A stretch of DNA of 64,000 nt from Candidatus Izimoplasma sp. ZiA1 (GCA_002285055.1 NQYJ01000001.1:62001-126000), one strand, 5' to 3'. Positions 36,692 to 45,690 are shown, counted from the first letter of the stretch. The notes: a model not told the origin generated them from the letters alone. Numbers and translations are program-made.

Positions 36692-37537
36692 TTATTTTTT
36701 ATTTGAATGATACTCCATGTAAACGGTATTTTTTTGAAGTTTTCGTTTTTTTGCGATTGTTTTTATTGCTTCTTTTTCTGACAAACCATTATCAATTTCT
36801 CGTTCAATCGCATCAATTAAAGATAGTTCTAAATCAACTTCCTCATTATTATTAGGACCTATGATAATAACCATTTCTCCCTTGATATCTTCTATATCCT
36901 TAATTTCAGATACTTTTCCTGTAATTATCTCTTCAAACTTTTTAGTAAGTTCTCTAGCAAGAGCAATTTCTCTATCCCCTAAAACTTCATAAATGTTATT
37001 CAATGTTTTATTTATTCTATGTGGTGATTCATAAAGAATTATTGTCTCATTTTGCTTACTAAACTCCGCAAGTTGCTTTCTTCTTTTACCTTCTTTTGAA
37101 TCCAAAAACCCAAAGAAAGTAAAGGGCATAGGAGCAATCCCTGAAACTACTAAAGCAGATAATAAAGCATTTGCTCCTGGTATAGAAACAACGTTAATAT
37201 CTTCTTTTAAAGCTTCTTTAACGACAAAATATCCTGGATCACTAATAACTGGATATCCTGCATCACTAATCAGGGCAACATCTAAGCCTGACATTAGCTT
37301 ATCAATAATTTCCTTAGTTGCTGATTCTTTATTAAACTCATGATATGTGTGAAGGGGAGTTTTAATATCAAAATGATTAAGTAATTTTATAGACACCCTT
37401 TTATCCTCAGCAAAAATGACGTCAACTTTTTTAAGTGTTTCTATACTTCTAAAAGTCATATCGTCTAAGTTACCTATTGGTGTAGCAACTAAATATAAAG
37501 TGTTAAAATCATTTATAAAACTTTTTTGTCTTCGCAT
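36692..37537 (-). CDS. rsmI: 16S rRNA (cytidine-1402-2'-O)-methyltransferase
   Basis: 281 residues of the tetrapyrrole-methylase fold. TLYLVATPIGNLDDMTFR at the start, SDAGYPVISDPG in the SAM-binding region and GFLDSKEGKRRKQL are RsmI signatures. It methylates C1402 of 16S rRNA in the decoding centre. It starts directly after the trmN6 stop (TAAATG). The GIY-YIG gene yazA that lies between them in Bacillus is missing. Confidence 0.94.
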   Translation of the reverse strand: MRRQKSFINDFNTLYLVATPIGNLDDMTFRSIETLKKVDVIFAEDKRVSIKLLNHFDIKTPLHTYHEFNKESATKEIIDKLMSGLDVALISDAGYPVISDPGYFVVKEALKEDINVVSIPGANALLSALVVSGIAPMPFTFFGFLDSKEGKRRKQLAEFSKQNETIILYESPHRINKTLNNIYEVLGDREIALARELTKKFEEIITGKVSEIKDIEDIKGEMVIIIGPNNNEEVDLELSLIDAIEREIDNGLSEKEAIKTIAKKRKLQKNTVYMEYHSNKK

Positions 37538-38275
37538 TTAATCACGCTTTCCAAAATTAAATATTTTAAGAATTTCCTTAGTGTATCCATCTTTTTCATG
37601 GACATATAATGGTTCTAAAATCTTTAGACCTTGGTTTCCATTATTTGATGCATCAATTAATACCATATTTGATTCTTGACCTTTTTTTGGATATACCAAT
37701 CTAAGTCTTTTTATTGAAAAATTATGTTTTGTTAATAAGTTTATTATTTCAATTAGCCTTTCAGTTCTGTGGACCATACAAAACGATCCTTTTGTTGTTA
37801 ATAGTCTTTTTGCCTCAACTATTATTTGTTCGAGATTAATCAAAACTTCATGACGGGCAATTGTCTTATAATCAGAATCATTAATATGAGAGTTCTCTGT
37901 ATATTTAAAGAAAGGTGGGTTACATGTAATTAAATCAAACTCACTGTTCTCAAACTTTTTACTTAGTCCTAAAATATTATCGTTAATAATCGTTATTTGA
38001 TCCTCGAGCTTGTTTAGTTCAACACTTCTTTTTGCAAGATCAAAAACATCTTTTTGAACTTCTACACCAACTATTTTAGCGTCAGTTTTTAAAGATAAAA
38101 ATAGTGGAATTGGTGCATTACCAGTACCAAAGTCCAATATTTTTTTTGTCTTTTTTAAAGGTTTTGTGAAATCAGCTAATAACGTTGAATCAAGTGAAAA
38201 ATTAAACATATCAGGTCTTTGAATTATTTTTAGATTTTCATAACCTAATAATTCATGAATAACTTCTTCTTTCAT
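37538..38275 (-). CDS. trmN6: tRNA1(Val) adenine-37-N6-methyltransferase-like protein (YabB)
   Basis: 245 residues. The class I SAM motif LDFGTGNAPIPLFL and the adenine-N6 catalytic NPPF (about 115-118) define the family. The ATG at 38275 lies one base after the ricT stop, with GGAG within the ricT end; longer frames upstream overlap ricT. It belongs to ricT-trmN6-rsmI, all concerned with RNA. Confidence 0.88.
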   Translation of the reverse strand: MKEEVIHELLGYENLKIIQRPDMFNFSLDSTLLADFTKPLKKTKKILDFGTGNAPIPLFLSLKTDAKIVGVEVQKDVFDLAKRSVELNKLEDQITIINDNILGLSKKFENSEFDLITCNPPFFKYTENSHINDSDYKTIARHEVLINLEQIIVEAKRLLTTKGSFCMVHRTERLIEIINLLTKHNFSIKRLRLVYPKKGQESNMVLIDASNNGNQGLKILEPLYVHEKDGYTKEILKIFNFGKRD

Positions 38276-38276
38276 G

Positions 38277-39113
38277 TTATTCTCCATTATTAGGGATTGA
38301 TACTTTATCAAATGTTTCAATTTCTAATAATTCATCTACTTTAAAAGTTTTTATACCATTTTCAGGTAACTCAACTCTGATTAAACATTCAACTACATTT
38401 ACACTCAAAACTCTTCCTCTGCCTTCAGCAGTTTTCACATACGAGTTAATCTTAGGTAGTATCTTACGATTTTCCTTATATGTTTCGTCTTCATATTTTA
38501 TACAGCATAATAATTTTCCACATAGACCTGAAATATTAACAGGATTTAATGATAGATTTTGATTTTTTGCCATTTTTATTGAAACTGTTTCAAAGTCTCC
38601 TAAGAATGTGTTACAACATAATACATACCCACAAGGCCCTATACCACCTAAAAATTTTGCACCATCTCTAGTACCTACTTGGCGTAGTTCAATTCTAACT
38701 CTAAACTCTAATGCTAAATCTTTTACTAACTCTCGAAAATCAACTCGTCCTTCAGCATTAAAATAGATAATTAATTTAGTTCTATCTAAAGTGTATTCAC
38801 ACCCTAGAAGTTTCATCTCTAATTTATGTTTCTTGATATATTTATCAATTCTAGAAACAGCCATTTTTGAATTAATACAATTTTGATCATGTCTTTCTAT
38901 ATCTTCTTTAGAAGCCATTCTCAAAACAGGTTTTAATGTAGAAATAATTTCATCATTACTAATATCTTTTACACTTTCAATTACTTCACCAAGTTCAATT
39001 CCTCTTACTGTCTCAACTATTACTTTATCACCTAAATCTAAACTATATCCAGCAGGATCAAAATAATATTTCTTTCCTACTGATTTAAATCTTATTCCAA
39101 TAACTTTATTCAT
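38277..39113 (-). CDS. ricT: PSP1 domain protein RicT (YaaT)
   Basis: 278 residues. The PSP1 domain has the cysteine pattern GPCGYVLCCNTFLG ... SGLCGKLLCCIKYE (about 175-225), which ligates an Fe-S cluster in the Bacillus RicA-RicF-RicT complex. That complex directs RNase Y cleavage of operon mRNAs and affects competence and sporulation. Partner genes are not in this window. It is 3 bases after holB. Confidence 0.93.
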   Translation of the reverse strand: MNKVIGIRFKSVGKKYYFDPAGYSLDLGDKVIVETVRGIELGEVIESVKDISNDEIISTLKPVLRMASKEDIERHDQNCINSKMAVSRIDKYIKKHKLEMKLLGCEYTLDRTKLIIYFNAEGRVDFRELVKDLALEFRVRIELRQVGTRDGAKFLGGIGPCGYVLCCNTFLGDFETVSIKMAKNQNLSLNPVNISGLCGKLLCCIKYEDETYKENRKILPKINSYVKTAEGRGRVLSVNVVECLIRVELPENGIKTFKVDELLEIETFDKVSIPNNGE

Positions 39114-39116
39114 GTG

Positions 39117-40094
39117 CTACCTACTTTCTAACTCAAGAAGCATATTATCAAATGCTAAAGAGCGGTTGATGTTAAAATGTGATTTGCTTAATAAATCAAG
39201 AAGATATTCAAGCTCTCCCATTATTTTTTTTAAATCTTTATATAAAACAATATTTTTCATTGTCTTTATTTCATCAGTAAATACAATTGAACTTTCATTA
39301 TTAATTATCATACTAATCATATCTTTTTGATACATGATCATCAACGATAAAAATAAGGATGCATTGTTTTCTTGATATATTATACTACTATTTTTATTAA
39401 AATACAGTAATACTGACTCGTCCTTAGCTGCAAGGATATTATAAACTTCTGTTACTATATCGAATATTGGTAAAAAAGCTTCTGAATTAAGAATGTTTAT
39501 TGCATCATCAATATTGTTAGTAATTTGGCTTACAACATTCGCTTGTGTGCTTTCATACCCTAAAGAAGATAACTCTTCTTTGATTAAATTCTTATTTAAA
39601 CTATGAAAAGTTACAATCTGAGATCTAGATATTATAGTTGGCAATATACTGTTAATATTTGTAGTTGTCAAAATCCCAAAAGTATTTGGAAAGGGCTCTT
39701 CAATAAATTTAAGTAGCGAATTAGCGCTTTCTACACGTAACTTATCAACGTCTTTTATAATAAATATTTTAGATCCTTTTTCAACTGAGGTTTTTGAAAA
39801 TTCTGTTTGTAGCTCAATAATTTGTTGTTTTTTAATTTGTCCGTTTTCTGATTCTATAATAAACAGATTAGGGTGAGTTTGATTATTTATCCTTTTACAG
39901 TTATGACATTCGCCACAGGGTTTATCATCATTAGTACACAATAATAACTGGGCAAAATACAATGCTGTTTGAAACTTGTAAGTTCCTCTTTCACCTTCAA
40001 AAAGATAGGCATGAGAAAGTCTATCTTTTTTATAGCTGTTTCGTAAGAGCTTAACTACATTTTGTTGTGTACTTTCTAATTTTTCAAATGCCAT
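39117..40094 (-). CDS. holB: DNA polymerase III delta' subunit
   Basis: 325 residues. An AAA+ fold with the degenerate P-loop EGERGTYKFQ, a four-Cys zinc module (CTNDDKPCGECHNCKR, about 53-68) and SANSLLKFIEEP with the conserved sensor region SRSQIV. Delta' is part of the clamp-loader. It is 8 bases after tmk, as in Bacillus apart from missing yaaQ and yaaR. Confidence 0.92.
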   Translation of the reverse strand: MAFEKLESTQQNVVKLLRNSYKKDRLSHAYLFEGERGTYKFQTALYFAQLLLCTNDDKPCGECHNCKRINNQTHPNLFIIESENGQIKKQQIIELQTEFSKTSVEKGSKIFIIKDVDKLRVESANSLLKFIEEPFPNTFGILTTTNINSILPTIISRSQIVTFHSLNKNLIKEELSSLGYESTQANVVSQITNNIDDAINILNSEAFLPIFDIVTEVYNILAAKDESVLLYFNKNSSIIYQENNASLFLSLMIMYQKDMISMIINNESSIVFTDEIKTMKNIVLYKDLKKIMGELEYLLDLLSKSHFNINRSLAFDNMLLELESR

Positions 40095-40102
40095 AATTTC
40101 AC

Positions 40103-40723
40103 CTACAATATTTCTTTAATAACCTTGAGTGTATCCTCAATAACTTTTTCTAATGGGTTTTGCCCATCTATAAATTTAATTCGTTTCGGAAATCTGTCTT
40201 TTAATTGCATATATCCTTCATAAACTTTTTCATGGAAGGCTAAGCTCTCTAAATCTAAACGATCAACTTTTCTTGTATTAGAGAAGACACGATTTAAGCC
40301 CACTTGTGGTGGTACATCAATGAAAATAGTTAAAACTGGCAAGTTATTACCAATTCCAAACCTGTTAATTTCAAAAACTTCCTCAACACCAATTTCTCTT
40401 GCATAACCTTGATATGCTAAAGAACTATCAATAAATCTATCACATAATATAATCTTACCAGCTTCTAAAGCCGGTTTTATTTTTTCTTCATAATGTTGAC
40501 TTCTTGAGGCTGCGTAAAGAAGTGCTTCTGTACGAGCAGTCATTTCTTTATGTTCAACATCTAATATAATATCTCTTATTTTTTCAGAAATTCTTATTCC
40601 ACCAGGTTCTCTAGTTGTAAGAATTTCGTAGTTTTCTTTAAGTAGTTGTTCTGTTACACCTTTAATAACAGATGTTTTTCCTGAACCCTCAGGACCTTCA
40701 AATGTAATAAATATTCCGTTCAA
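40103..40723 (-). CDS. tmk: thymidylate kinase
   Basis: 206 residues. P-loop FEGPEGSGKTS (about 8-18), the DR motif CDRFIDSSLAYQG and TREPGG are intact. It phosphorylates dTMP to dTDP. The start is TTG at 40723, eight bases after AAAGGAG; a GTG nine bases upstream overlaps that site. First gene of tmk-holB-ricT-trmN6-rsmI. Confidence 0.96.
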   Translation of the reverse strand: MNGIFITFEGPEGSGKTSVIKGVTEQLLKENYEILTTREPGGIRISEKIRDIILDVEHKEMTARTEALLYAASRSQHYEEKIKPALEAGKIILCDRFIDSSLAYQGYAREIGVEEVFEINRFGIGNNLPVLTIFIDVPPQVGLNRVFSNTRKVDRLDLESLAFHEKVYEGYMQLKDRFPKRIKFIDGQNPLEKVIEDTLKVIKEIL

Positions 40724-40750
40724 AATAAACACTCCTTTTCTTTAGTAAAT

Positions 40751-40779
40751 ATTATCGCATATTTTTAGTATTTTTTAAA
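40751..40779 (-). promoter_or_regulatory. promoter of the tmk operon
   Basis: Minus-strand TTTAAA (40779-40774), 17 bases, GATAAT (40756-40751). Confidence 0.45.
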
Positions 40780-40807
40780 TATCATTTTATAATAAAAGGA
40801 AATGATG

Positions 40808-40816
40808 TGATATAAT
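40808..40816 (+). promoter_or_regulatory. extended -10 promoter of the metal ABC genes
   Basis: TGATATAAT upstream of the ATPase gene; no good -35. No recognisable Zur or MntR box was found nearby. Confidence 0.5.
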
Positions 40817-40842
40817 TAAACTAGACAAATGAAAGGTTTGAT

Positions 40843-41508
40843 ATGATGAGAGTTACTATAGATAATTTGACATTCGGATATGACTATCGTACCGTATTAA
40901 AAAACGTCAGTTTTAAATTGAACTCAGGCGATTTTTTGGCTGTGGTCGGAAATAATGGTAGTGGTAAATCAACTCTTGTTAAGTGTATTTTGGGTGTTAA
41001 TAAAGTTCCAAACAATAAAATATTATTAGATGATATTGATATAAACTTATATAAGAGTTTTATTAACATAGGTTATGTTCCTCAAAAGTTCGATGATTTT
41101 AATTATGAATTCCCAATAACAGTAAATGAAATACTAATGGCTTCCAGATATTCAAAAATCTCTGAATCAGAAAAGTTAGAACTTTTAGATAAAATTGGAA
41201 TTTTAGAAATTCAAAACGAGAATATCAATAATCTAAGTGGTGGACAACTACAAAGAGTATTTATTGTTAGAAGTTTAATGAATAATCCAAAACTTTTAAT
41301 TTTAGATGAACCTACTGTAGGTGTAGACCATGATAACGTTAAAAACTTCTATAAAACCATTCAAGAACTAAACGCTAGCGGAATAACAATTATATTAATC
41401 ACACACAACATTTCTGAATCTAAAGACATGTTTACTCACGTTTTATCAATAATTGATGGTGAGGCAAATTTTAGAGCATTAGACAGGGGTGAAAACAAGA
41501 ATGATTAA
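40843..41508 (+). CDS. ABC transporter ATP-binding protein, zinc/manganese type
   Basis: 221 residues. Walker A GNNGSGKST (about 36-44), Q-loop VPQKFDD, signature LSGGQ, Walker B LLILDEPT and the switch His in LITHN are complete. Pairing with a ZnuB/MntC-type permease points to import of zinc or manganese. The ribosome-binding site is AAAGG. It ends inside the permease gene, overlapping by 8 bases. No substrate-binding lipoprotein gene is present in this unit. Confidence 0.85.
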   Translation: MMRVTIDNLTFGYDYRTVLKNVSFKLNSGDFLAVVGNNGSGKSTLVKCILGVNKVPNNKILLDDIDINLYKSFINIGYVPQKFDDFNYEFPITVNEILMASRYSKISESEKLELLDKIGILEIQNENINNLSGGQLQRVFIVRSLMNNPKLLILDEPTVGVDHDNVKNFYKTIQELNASGITIILITHNISESKDMFTHVLSIIDGEANFRALDRGENKND

Positions 41509-42412
41509 TTTACTAACAAACGCTTCTTTCTTTGAATCTCTATTCAAATATGACTTTCTACAATACGCTTTAATCACCGGGATAATAATTGGTTTTTTAG
41601 CTCCATTAATTGGATCATTCGTTGTAATTAGAAGACTAAGTTTTATTGCTGATACATTATCACATTTTAGTTTAGCAGGTCTATCAATTGGACTTTATAT
41701 AATCCATGTTCTTGGATACACTTTTATCAGTGATCCAATATATCTAGGAATCATATTTTCAGTTATCGGTGCAATATTTATTGAGTATTTACGAGGCATC
41801 TATAGTAATTATAAAGAAATATCAATGCCCATAGTTCTAAGTCTTGGGACAGCTCTAAGCGCTATTTTTATTAGTTTAAGTGATGGTTATAGTAGCTTAG
41901 TCTTTAATTATTTATTTGGTAGTATTTTAACAGTTACATTTGAATATGTAATTCTAATACTTATAGTAAGTATCATCGTTATCGTTTTAATTATTGTATT
42001 TTACAAGGAAATGGTTATTATTAGTTTTGATCAATCTTACGCAAGATTATTAGGAATAAAAGTAAGGAGTTTCCAACTTATTACAACACTGATTTTAGCT
42101 GTAGTGGTTTCTTTATCAATCGAAACAGTTGGAGTTCTACTTGTTTCAAGTTTAATGATAATTCCTGTAGCCGCCGCAATGAAGGTTGGTAAAAGTTTTA
42201 AGAATACACTATTCATAGCAATTATGTTCAGTGAGGTTTCAACAATTGGTGGTTTATGGGCTTCTTATCATATAAATATCCCTTCAGGGGCAACAATTGT
42301 TTTAATTAATATTTTAATTCTTCTAGTTGTAGTGTTCTATAAAAGGATATTTACAAGAAAGAACTTAGCTAAAAAACAAAGTGAAGTTATTTTAAATGAA
42401 AAAATGAAATAG
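41501..42412 (+). CDS. ABC-3 family metal ABC permease
   Basis: 303 residues from ATG at 41501 after AGGGGTGA; a GTG at 41489 is an alternative inside that site. About eight or nine hydrophobic segments. GSFVVIRRLSFIADTLSHFSL near the N-terminus and LGIKVRSFQLI followed by LVSSLMIIPVAAA are typical of ZnuB/MntC permeases. With the upstream ATPase it forms an importer core for zinc or manganese. It ends at a strong terminator. Confidence 0.87.
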   Translation: MINLLTNASFFESLFKYDFLQYALITGIIIGFLAPLIGSFVVIRRLSFIADTLSHFSLAGLSIGLYIIHVLGYTFISDPIYLGIIFSVIGAIFIEYLRGIYSNYKEISMPIVLSLGTALSAIFISLSDGYSSLVFNYLFGSILTVTFEYVILILIVSIIVIVLIIVFYKEMVIISFDQSYARLLGIKVRSFQLITTLILAVVVSLSIETVGVLLVSSLMIIPVAAAMKVGKSFKNTLFIAIMFSEVSTIGGLWASYHINIPSGATIVLINILILLVVVFYKRIFTRKNLAKKQSEVILNEKMK

Positions 42413-42432
42413 CAGAGCTATTTCATTTTTTA
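42401..42432 (+). terminator. intrinsic terminator after the metal ABC genes
   Basis: AAAATGAAATAGC-AGA-GCTATTTCATTTT, then more T. The 5' arm lies within the last codons of the permease. Confidence 0.92.
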
Positions 42433-42438
42433 CTTTTT

Positions 42439-42505
42439 GTTCAGTAACTGAACGCTTCCCTAATCCGCTTTGTTACGTAGGGTAGTAATTAAAGGGCTAA
42501 GGGAA
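42439..42505 (+). other. palindrome and long imperfect hairpin upstream of the M20 gene
   Basis: GTTCAGTAACTGAAC (42439-42453) is a perfect 15-base palindrome. Directly after it, 42456-42505 folds as TTCCCT...AGGGAA enclosing CTTTGTTAC-GTAGGGTA-GTAATTAAAG. No T-run follows. It matches no riboswitch, tRNA or leader that I recognise. It could be an operator plus a regulatory RNA for the M20 gene, or a decayed repeat. Confidence 0.45.
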
Positions 42506-42549
42506 TATAAACATCATACAATATATTAAAAAATAAAAGGGTGACATAT

Positions 42550-42576
42550 ATGGCACTTTTTATAAAAAAGAGGTAG
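42550..42576 (+). other. eight-codon upstream reading frame (MALFIKKR)
   Basis: ATG 42550 has AAAAGGGTGA upstream at good spacing and ends with TAG at 42574-42576; its last codons overlap the GAGGT ribosome-binding site of the M20 gene. It may be a leader peptide or coincidence. Confidence 0.3.
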
Positions 42577-42581
42577 AAATT

Positions 42582-43694
42582 ATGGATAAAATAACAAAAT
42601 TCAGAAGAGAACTGCACCAAATTCCTGAAACTGGTTTAAAAGAATTTAAAACCCAAGCGTATTTGCAAAATGAACTTACAAAAATGGGCTATACTCCAAA
42701 GCCAATTGCAAGTACGGGTTTATACGTTTATATCGATTACAAATGTGAAGAAACAATTGCATTTAGATCAGACATTGATGGTTTACCAATAAAAGAAAAT
42801 AATGACATAGCTTTCACTTCAAAACACGATGGTTATATGCATGCATGTGGTCATGACGGGCATATGAGTATGCTTCTAGGGTTTGCGGATTACTTATCTC
42901 AAAAAGAGAATTTAAATCGTAATGTCTTATTAATATTTCAACCTGCAGAGGAAAATCCAGGTGGAGCTAAAACAATTGTTTCAACTGGAATTTTTAAAGA
43001 TTATAATGTAAAAGAAATATATGGAATTCATCTATTTCCAAACTTCATAGAAGGGACACTAATTACTAGGAAAAATGCATTTATGGGGAGTGTCACAAAC
43101 TTAGACATAGAGATTCATGGCGAAAGTGCTCATGCAGCAATGAAGGGCGAAGGCATTGACGCTTTATATTATGCATCTTTATTTTATACAGAACTTGTAA
43201 AAGCTGTTGAAGATTTAAATCTAGAAGAAAATTATATTCTTAAAATCGGAAAAATGTATAGTGGTTCAGTTCGTAATATAGTTTCAAACTATACAAAACT
43301 TGAAGGTACAATGAGAACACTAAGTGACGAAACTAGAAACCTAATAACAACCACTATGTATGATTTAAAAAATAGATTTGAAAACCTATATGGGTTAAAA
43401 ATCATACTTAATGATGTTTTTATGTATCCTACAGTAATGAATGATCCGTCTCTTGTAGATAACCTAAAATCAGTCTTAAGTGATTATGAAATAGTAGAAC
43501 TTGAAGAACCGTTAATGATTAGTGAAGACTTTTCGTTTTACCAAAAAGAAATAAAAGGTGTTTTTTACTTTTTAGGAACAAAGAACACAGAACTTGGATA
43601 CACATATTTACTACATAATGATCGTTTTAACTTTGATGAAAAAGTTCTTTATAAAGGTATTGATACTTACATAAAACTTATAAATAGTTATTAA
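42582..43694 (+). CDS. M20 family amidohydrolase (N-acyl amino acid amidohydrolase-like)
   Basis: 370 residues. The M20D signature MHACGHDGHM (His88, His91, His94) and PAEENPGGA (Glu123, Glu124) supply metal ligands and the catalytic Glu; a dimerisation insert (about 175-285) and a final HNDRFNFDE-like metal ligand follow. Relatives deacylate N-acetyl amino acids, diaminopimelate or hippurate; the exact substrate is not evident. No signal peptide. It has GAGGT before the ATG and its own terminator. Confidence 0.86.
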   Translation: MDKITKFRRELHQIPETGLKEFKTQAYLQNELTKMGYTPKPIASTGLYVYIDYKCEETIAFRSDIDGLPIKENNDIAFTSKHDGYMHACGHDGHMSMLLGFADYLSQKENLNRNVLLIFQPAEENPGGAKTIVSTGIFKDYNVKEIYGIHLFPNFIEGTLITRKNAFMGSVTNLDIEIHGESAHAAMKGEGIDALYYASLFYTELVKAVEDLNLEENYILKIGKMYSGSVRNIVSNYTKLEGTMRTLSDETRNLITTTMYDLKNRFENLYGLKIILNDVFMYPTVMNDPSLVDNLKSVLSDYEIVELEEPLMISEDFSFYQKEIKGVFYFLGTKNTELGYTYLLHNDRFNFDEKVLYKGIDTYIKLINSY

Positions 43695-43698
43695 ACTC

Positions 43699-43728
43699 AA
43701 AAACGCCATATTTTATGGTGTTTTTTTT
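43699..43728 (+). terminator. intrinsic terminator after the M20 gene
   Basis: Hairpin AACGCCATA-TTT-TATGGTGTT (one G-U pair) with T8. Confidence 0.85.
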
Positions 43729-43741
43729 ACTATTTATAATA

Positions 43742-43750
43742 TGTTATAAT
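43742..43750 (+). promoter_or_regulatory. extended -10 promoter of the PH-domain gene
   Basis: TGTTATAAT, 25 bases before the ATG; the -35 region is T-rich without a clear hexamer. Confidence 0.45.
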
Positions 43751-43774
43751 TAATAAAGAAACGGGGGTAATAAC

Positions 43775-44143
43775 ATGATTGATTTTCAAAACAAGTCTTT
43801 CCTTAAAATGAAAGAGGATTCTAACTATCAAAAAAGAGTGGTTGATTTAATTGTTCCTGGAGAACAAATATTAGGTAGTTATAAATCAGTTAGAGATGGT
43901 GTTGTATTCACATCTATGCGAATTATTGTAATTAATGTTCAAGGATTAACTGGAAAGAAAGTTGATTTTACAAGTTTGCCTTATAAAAGAATCAACGCTT
44001 ATTCTATCGAAACTGCGGGGTCATTTGATATGGATGCTGAACTAGATATTTTTATTAGCGGTTTAGGACAACTTAGATTCGAGTTTAGAGGCAGAAGTGA
44101 CATTAAGGAAATATCAAAATTTATTTCTCAATCAATACTATAA
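43775..44143 (+). CDS. bacterial PH-domain protein
   Basis: 122 residues, nearly all a single bacterial pleckstrin-homology fold (bPH_1, YvbH-like): ending strands DELDIFISGLGQ-type and a C-terminal helix IKEISKFISQSIL, with VRDGVVFTSMRIIVINVQG in the middle. Such proteins have a phospholipid-binding-like barrel but no established role. Monocistronic, no membrane segment. Upstream GGGGGT is the ribosome-binding site. Confidence 0.75.
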   Translation: MIDFQNKSFLKMKEDSNYQKRVVDLIVPGEQILGSYKSVRDGVVFTSMRIIVINVQGLTGKKVDFTSLPYKRINAYSIETAGSFDMDAELDIFISGLGQLRFEFRGRSDIKEISKFISQSIL

Positions 44144-44174
44144 AAAACAACTGACCAAAGTCAGTTGTTTTTTT
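44143..44174. terminator. bidirectional terminator between converging genes
   Basis: AAAACAACTGAC-CAAA-GTCAGTTGTTTT with T-runs on both strands. Confidence 0.9.
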
Positions 44175-44913
44175 ATCTTATCTTTTTCCCAAAAGTGGTT
44201 AGTAGTAGTAAGAAATATAACATATAAACAAACACCCATATTACATTTACTAACAAACCAAGGCCCAAACTCCACTCCGTATTTTTAGGTGCTTCTGCTT
44301 GAACATAATTTGTAACTCTTTGATAATCATACACTAGAATTAATGATGAAGATATGACAACAATTCCAGCAATGATGATTTCAAAATCCTCATAATTACT
44401 AAATGTGAATGTAGGAAAAAAGTTGGTTACTAGATAAAATATTATCCCTCCAACAATCACGGTAAATAATACTTTTTTATAGTACTCATTTATCCTTAAC
44501 AACCCTGTAATATAAAGAAACAAAGTTCCCCCAATAACAGACAATGTAGCTAAAAACGCTGTATAAACAATACTTGAATTAAAAACATATTCTAAAAAAG
44601 CACATAAATACCCAATAAACACACCCTCTGCCGCTACAAATGAAATTGATAGTAATATTGTTGCTTTTGGAAATTCAATCGAATATTTAATTGAAAAAAA
44701 CGCAATCAGTGGTGCACCGATAATTGCACCAAACAATATAGCCTCATTCCCCTCTACAACAGTGTTTGTGTAGTAGTAATATGAAATTGCAAATAACAAA
44801 CTAAACAAAATTGTAGTCTTTGCAAACACACCTAGATATGTAGCATATTGCCTACCATCTTGATTTCTAGAATAATCAAAATACTTGTAAATAATATTCC
44901 CCTCTTTTAACAT
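44173..44913 (-). CDS. Bax inhibitor-1/YccA-like membrane protein
   Basis: 246 residues with seven hydrophobic segments after a soluble 28-residue start. The late motif TEWSLGLGLLVNVIWVFVYMLY resembles the conserved last helix of the bacterial BaxI_1 family (usually EWY...GL..T..WLY.E.LRLL). Members are pH-sensitive calcium-leak-like channels in some studies, but function here is unproven. Single gene ending at a bidirectional terminator; GGAGG precedes the ATG. Confidence 0.75.
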   Translation of the reverse strand: MLKEGNIIYKYFDYSRNQDGRQYATYLGVFAKTTILFSLLFAISYYYYTNTVVEGNEAILFGAIIGAPLIAFFSIKYSIEFPKATILLSISFVAAEGVFIGYLCAFLEYVFNSSIVYTAFLATLSVIGGTLFLYITGLLRINEYYKKVLFTVIVGGIIFYLVTNFFPTFTFSNYEDFEIIIAGIVVISSSLILVYDYQRVTNYVQAEAPKNTEWSLGLGLLVNVIWVFVYMLYFLLLLTTFGKKIR

Positions 44914-44970
44914 AGTTTTTTCCTCCGAAGTAATAAATATATTGTATAGTTACTTAAAAAAATACTTGTT

Positions 44971-45690
44971 TCAAATTAACATAGATAAACCTAAAAATAC
45001 TAACAAAATCGTTACAAACTTTGAAAAGGATTTATCATTAATTCTTCTTGAGACTAACATCCCTATCATTAATCCAATAACTAAAAACACACCTACAAAA
45101 AGTGCTTTATAAAACACATTAATTGGGTAATTCCCAGATATAACTAACATTGACACCGATAACAAAGCAAGCACAAAGAAATATGAAACTAAAGTGTGTT
45201 TAAACTGTGCTTTATCAGCTTTTATGCTTGTTAGATAAAATACTACTGGAGGTCCATCAATAGATGCTATACCATTAAATAACCCTGATAGAGAACCTGT
45301 TATAGCTTGGAATACAAAATTATCCTTTATCGTAAAGCTGAACCTTGAAGTTTTATTAAGTATTGCAAGAAGAATCAAAAAAGCAGCAATATACTTTATA
45401 ACTTTTTCATCTAAATAATCTGCTAATTGAAATCCTAGGAATGTGCAAATCACACCGAAAGTGATGATAACTAATATTCGTTTATCCCTATTGAAACTAA
45501 TTGTTTTATATTCAAAAAGCATTAAAAAATTAAGAACAACATTTAGAGTTATCATAATAATTACAACATCTTCAATTGGGTAGAACAAACTTAATAATGG
45601 TAGAGCGACTAAGCTTGATCCAAAACCACTTGAGCCTTTAATAAATCCAGCAAATATAGCAATTCCGGCAATTAGTATTAAGTTAATCAT
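44971..45690 (-). CDS. TauE/SafE family permease
   Basis: 239 residues, about eight membrane segments. GFIKGSSGFGSSLVALPLLSL at the start and GLFNGIASIDGPPVVFYL in the second half are the two TauE/SafE repeats. The family exports or imports sulfonates, sulfite or other small anions. It overlaps the M1-like gene by 4 bases (ATGA) and is the last gene of GNAT-peptidase-permease. No terminator was obvious in the 57 bases that follow. Confidence 0.85.
   Translation of the reverse strand: MINLILIAGIAIFAGFIKGSSGFGSSLVALPLLSLFYPIEDVVIIMITLNVVLNFLMLFEYKTISFNRDKRILVIITFGVICTFLGFQLADYLDEKVIKYIAAFLILLAILNKTSRFSFTIKDNFVFQAITGSLSGLFNGIASIDGPPVVFYLTSIKADKAQFKHTLVSYFFVLALLSVSMLVISGNYPINVFYKALFVGVFLVIGLMIGMLVSRRINDKSFSKFVTILLVFLGLSMLI

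Noticed and set aside
42439-42581. Known riboswitch, T-box or tRNA gene
   Set aside because: No conserved riboswitch core, specifier loop, or cloverleaf with T-arm could be matched.
43715-43745. TTTACT followed by TATAAT as a full promoter for the PH gene
   Set aside because: Spacing is wrong for the better -10; only the extended -10 was retained.
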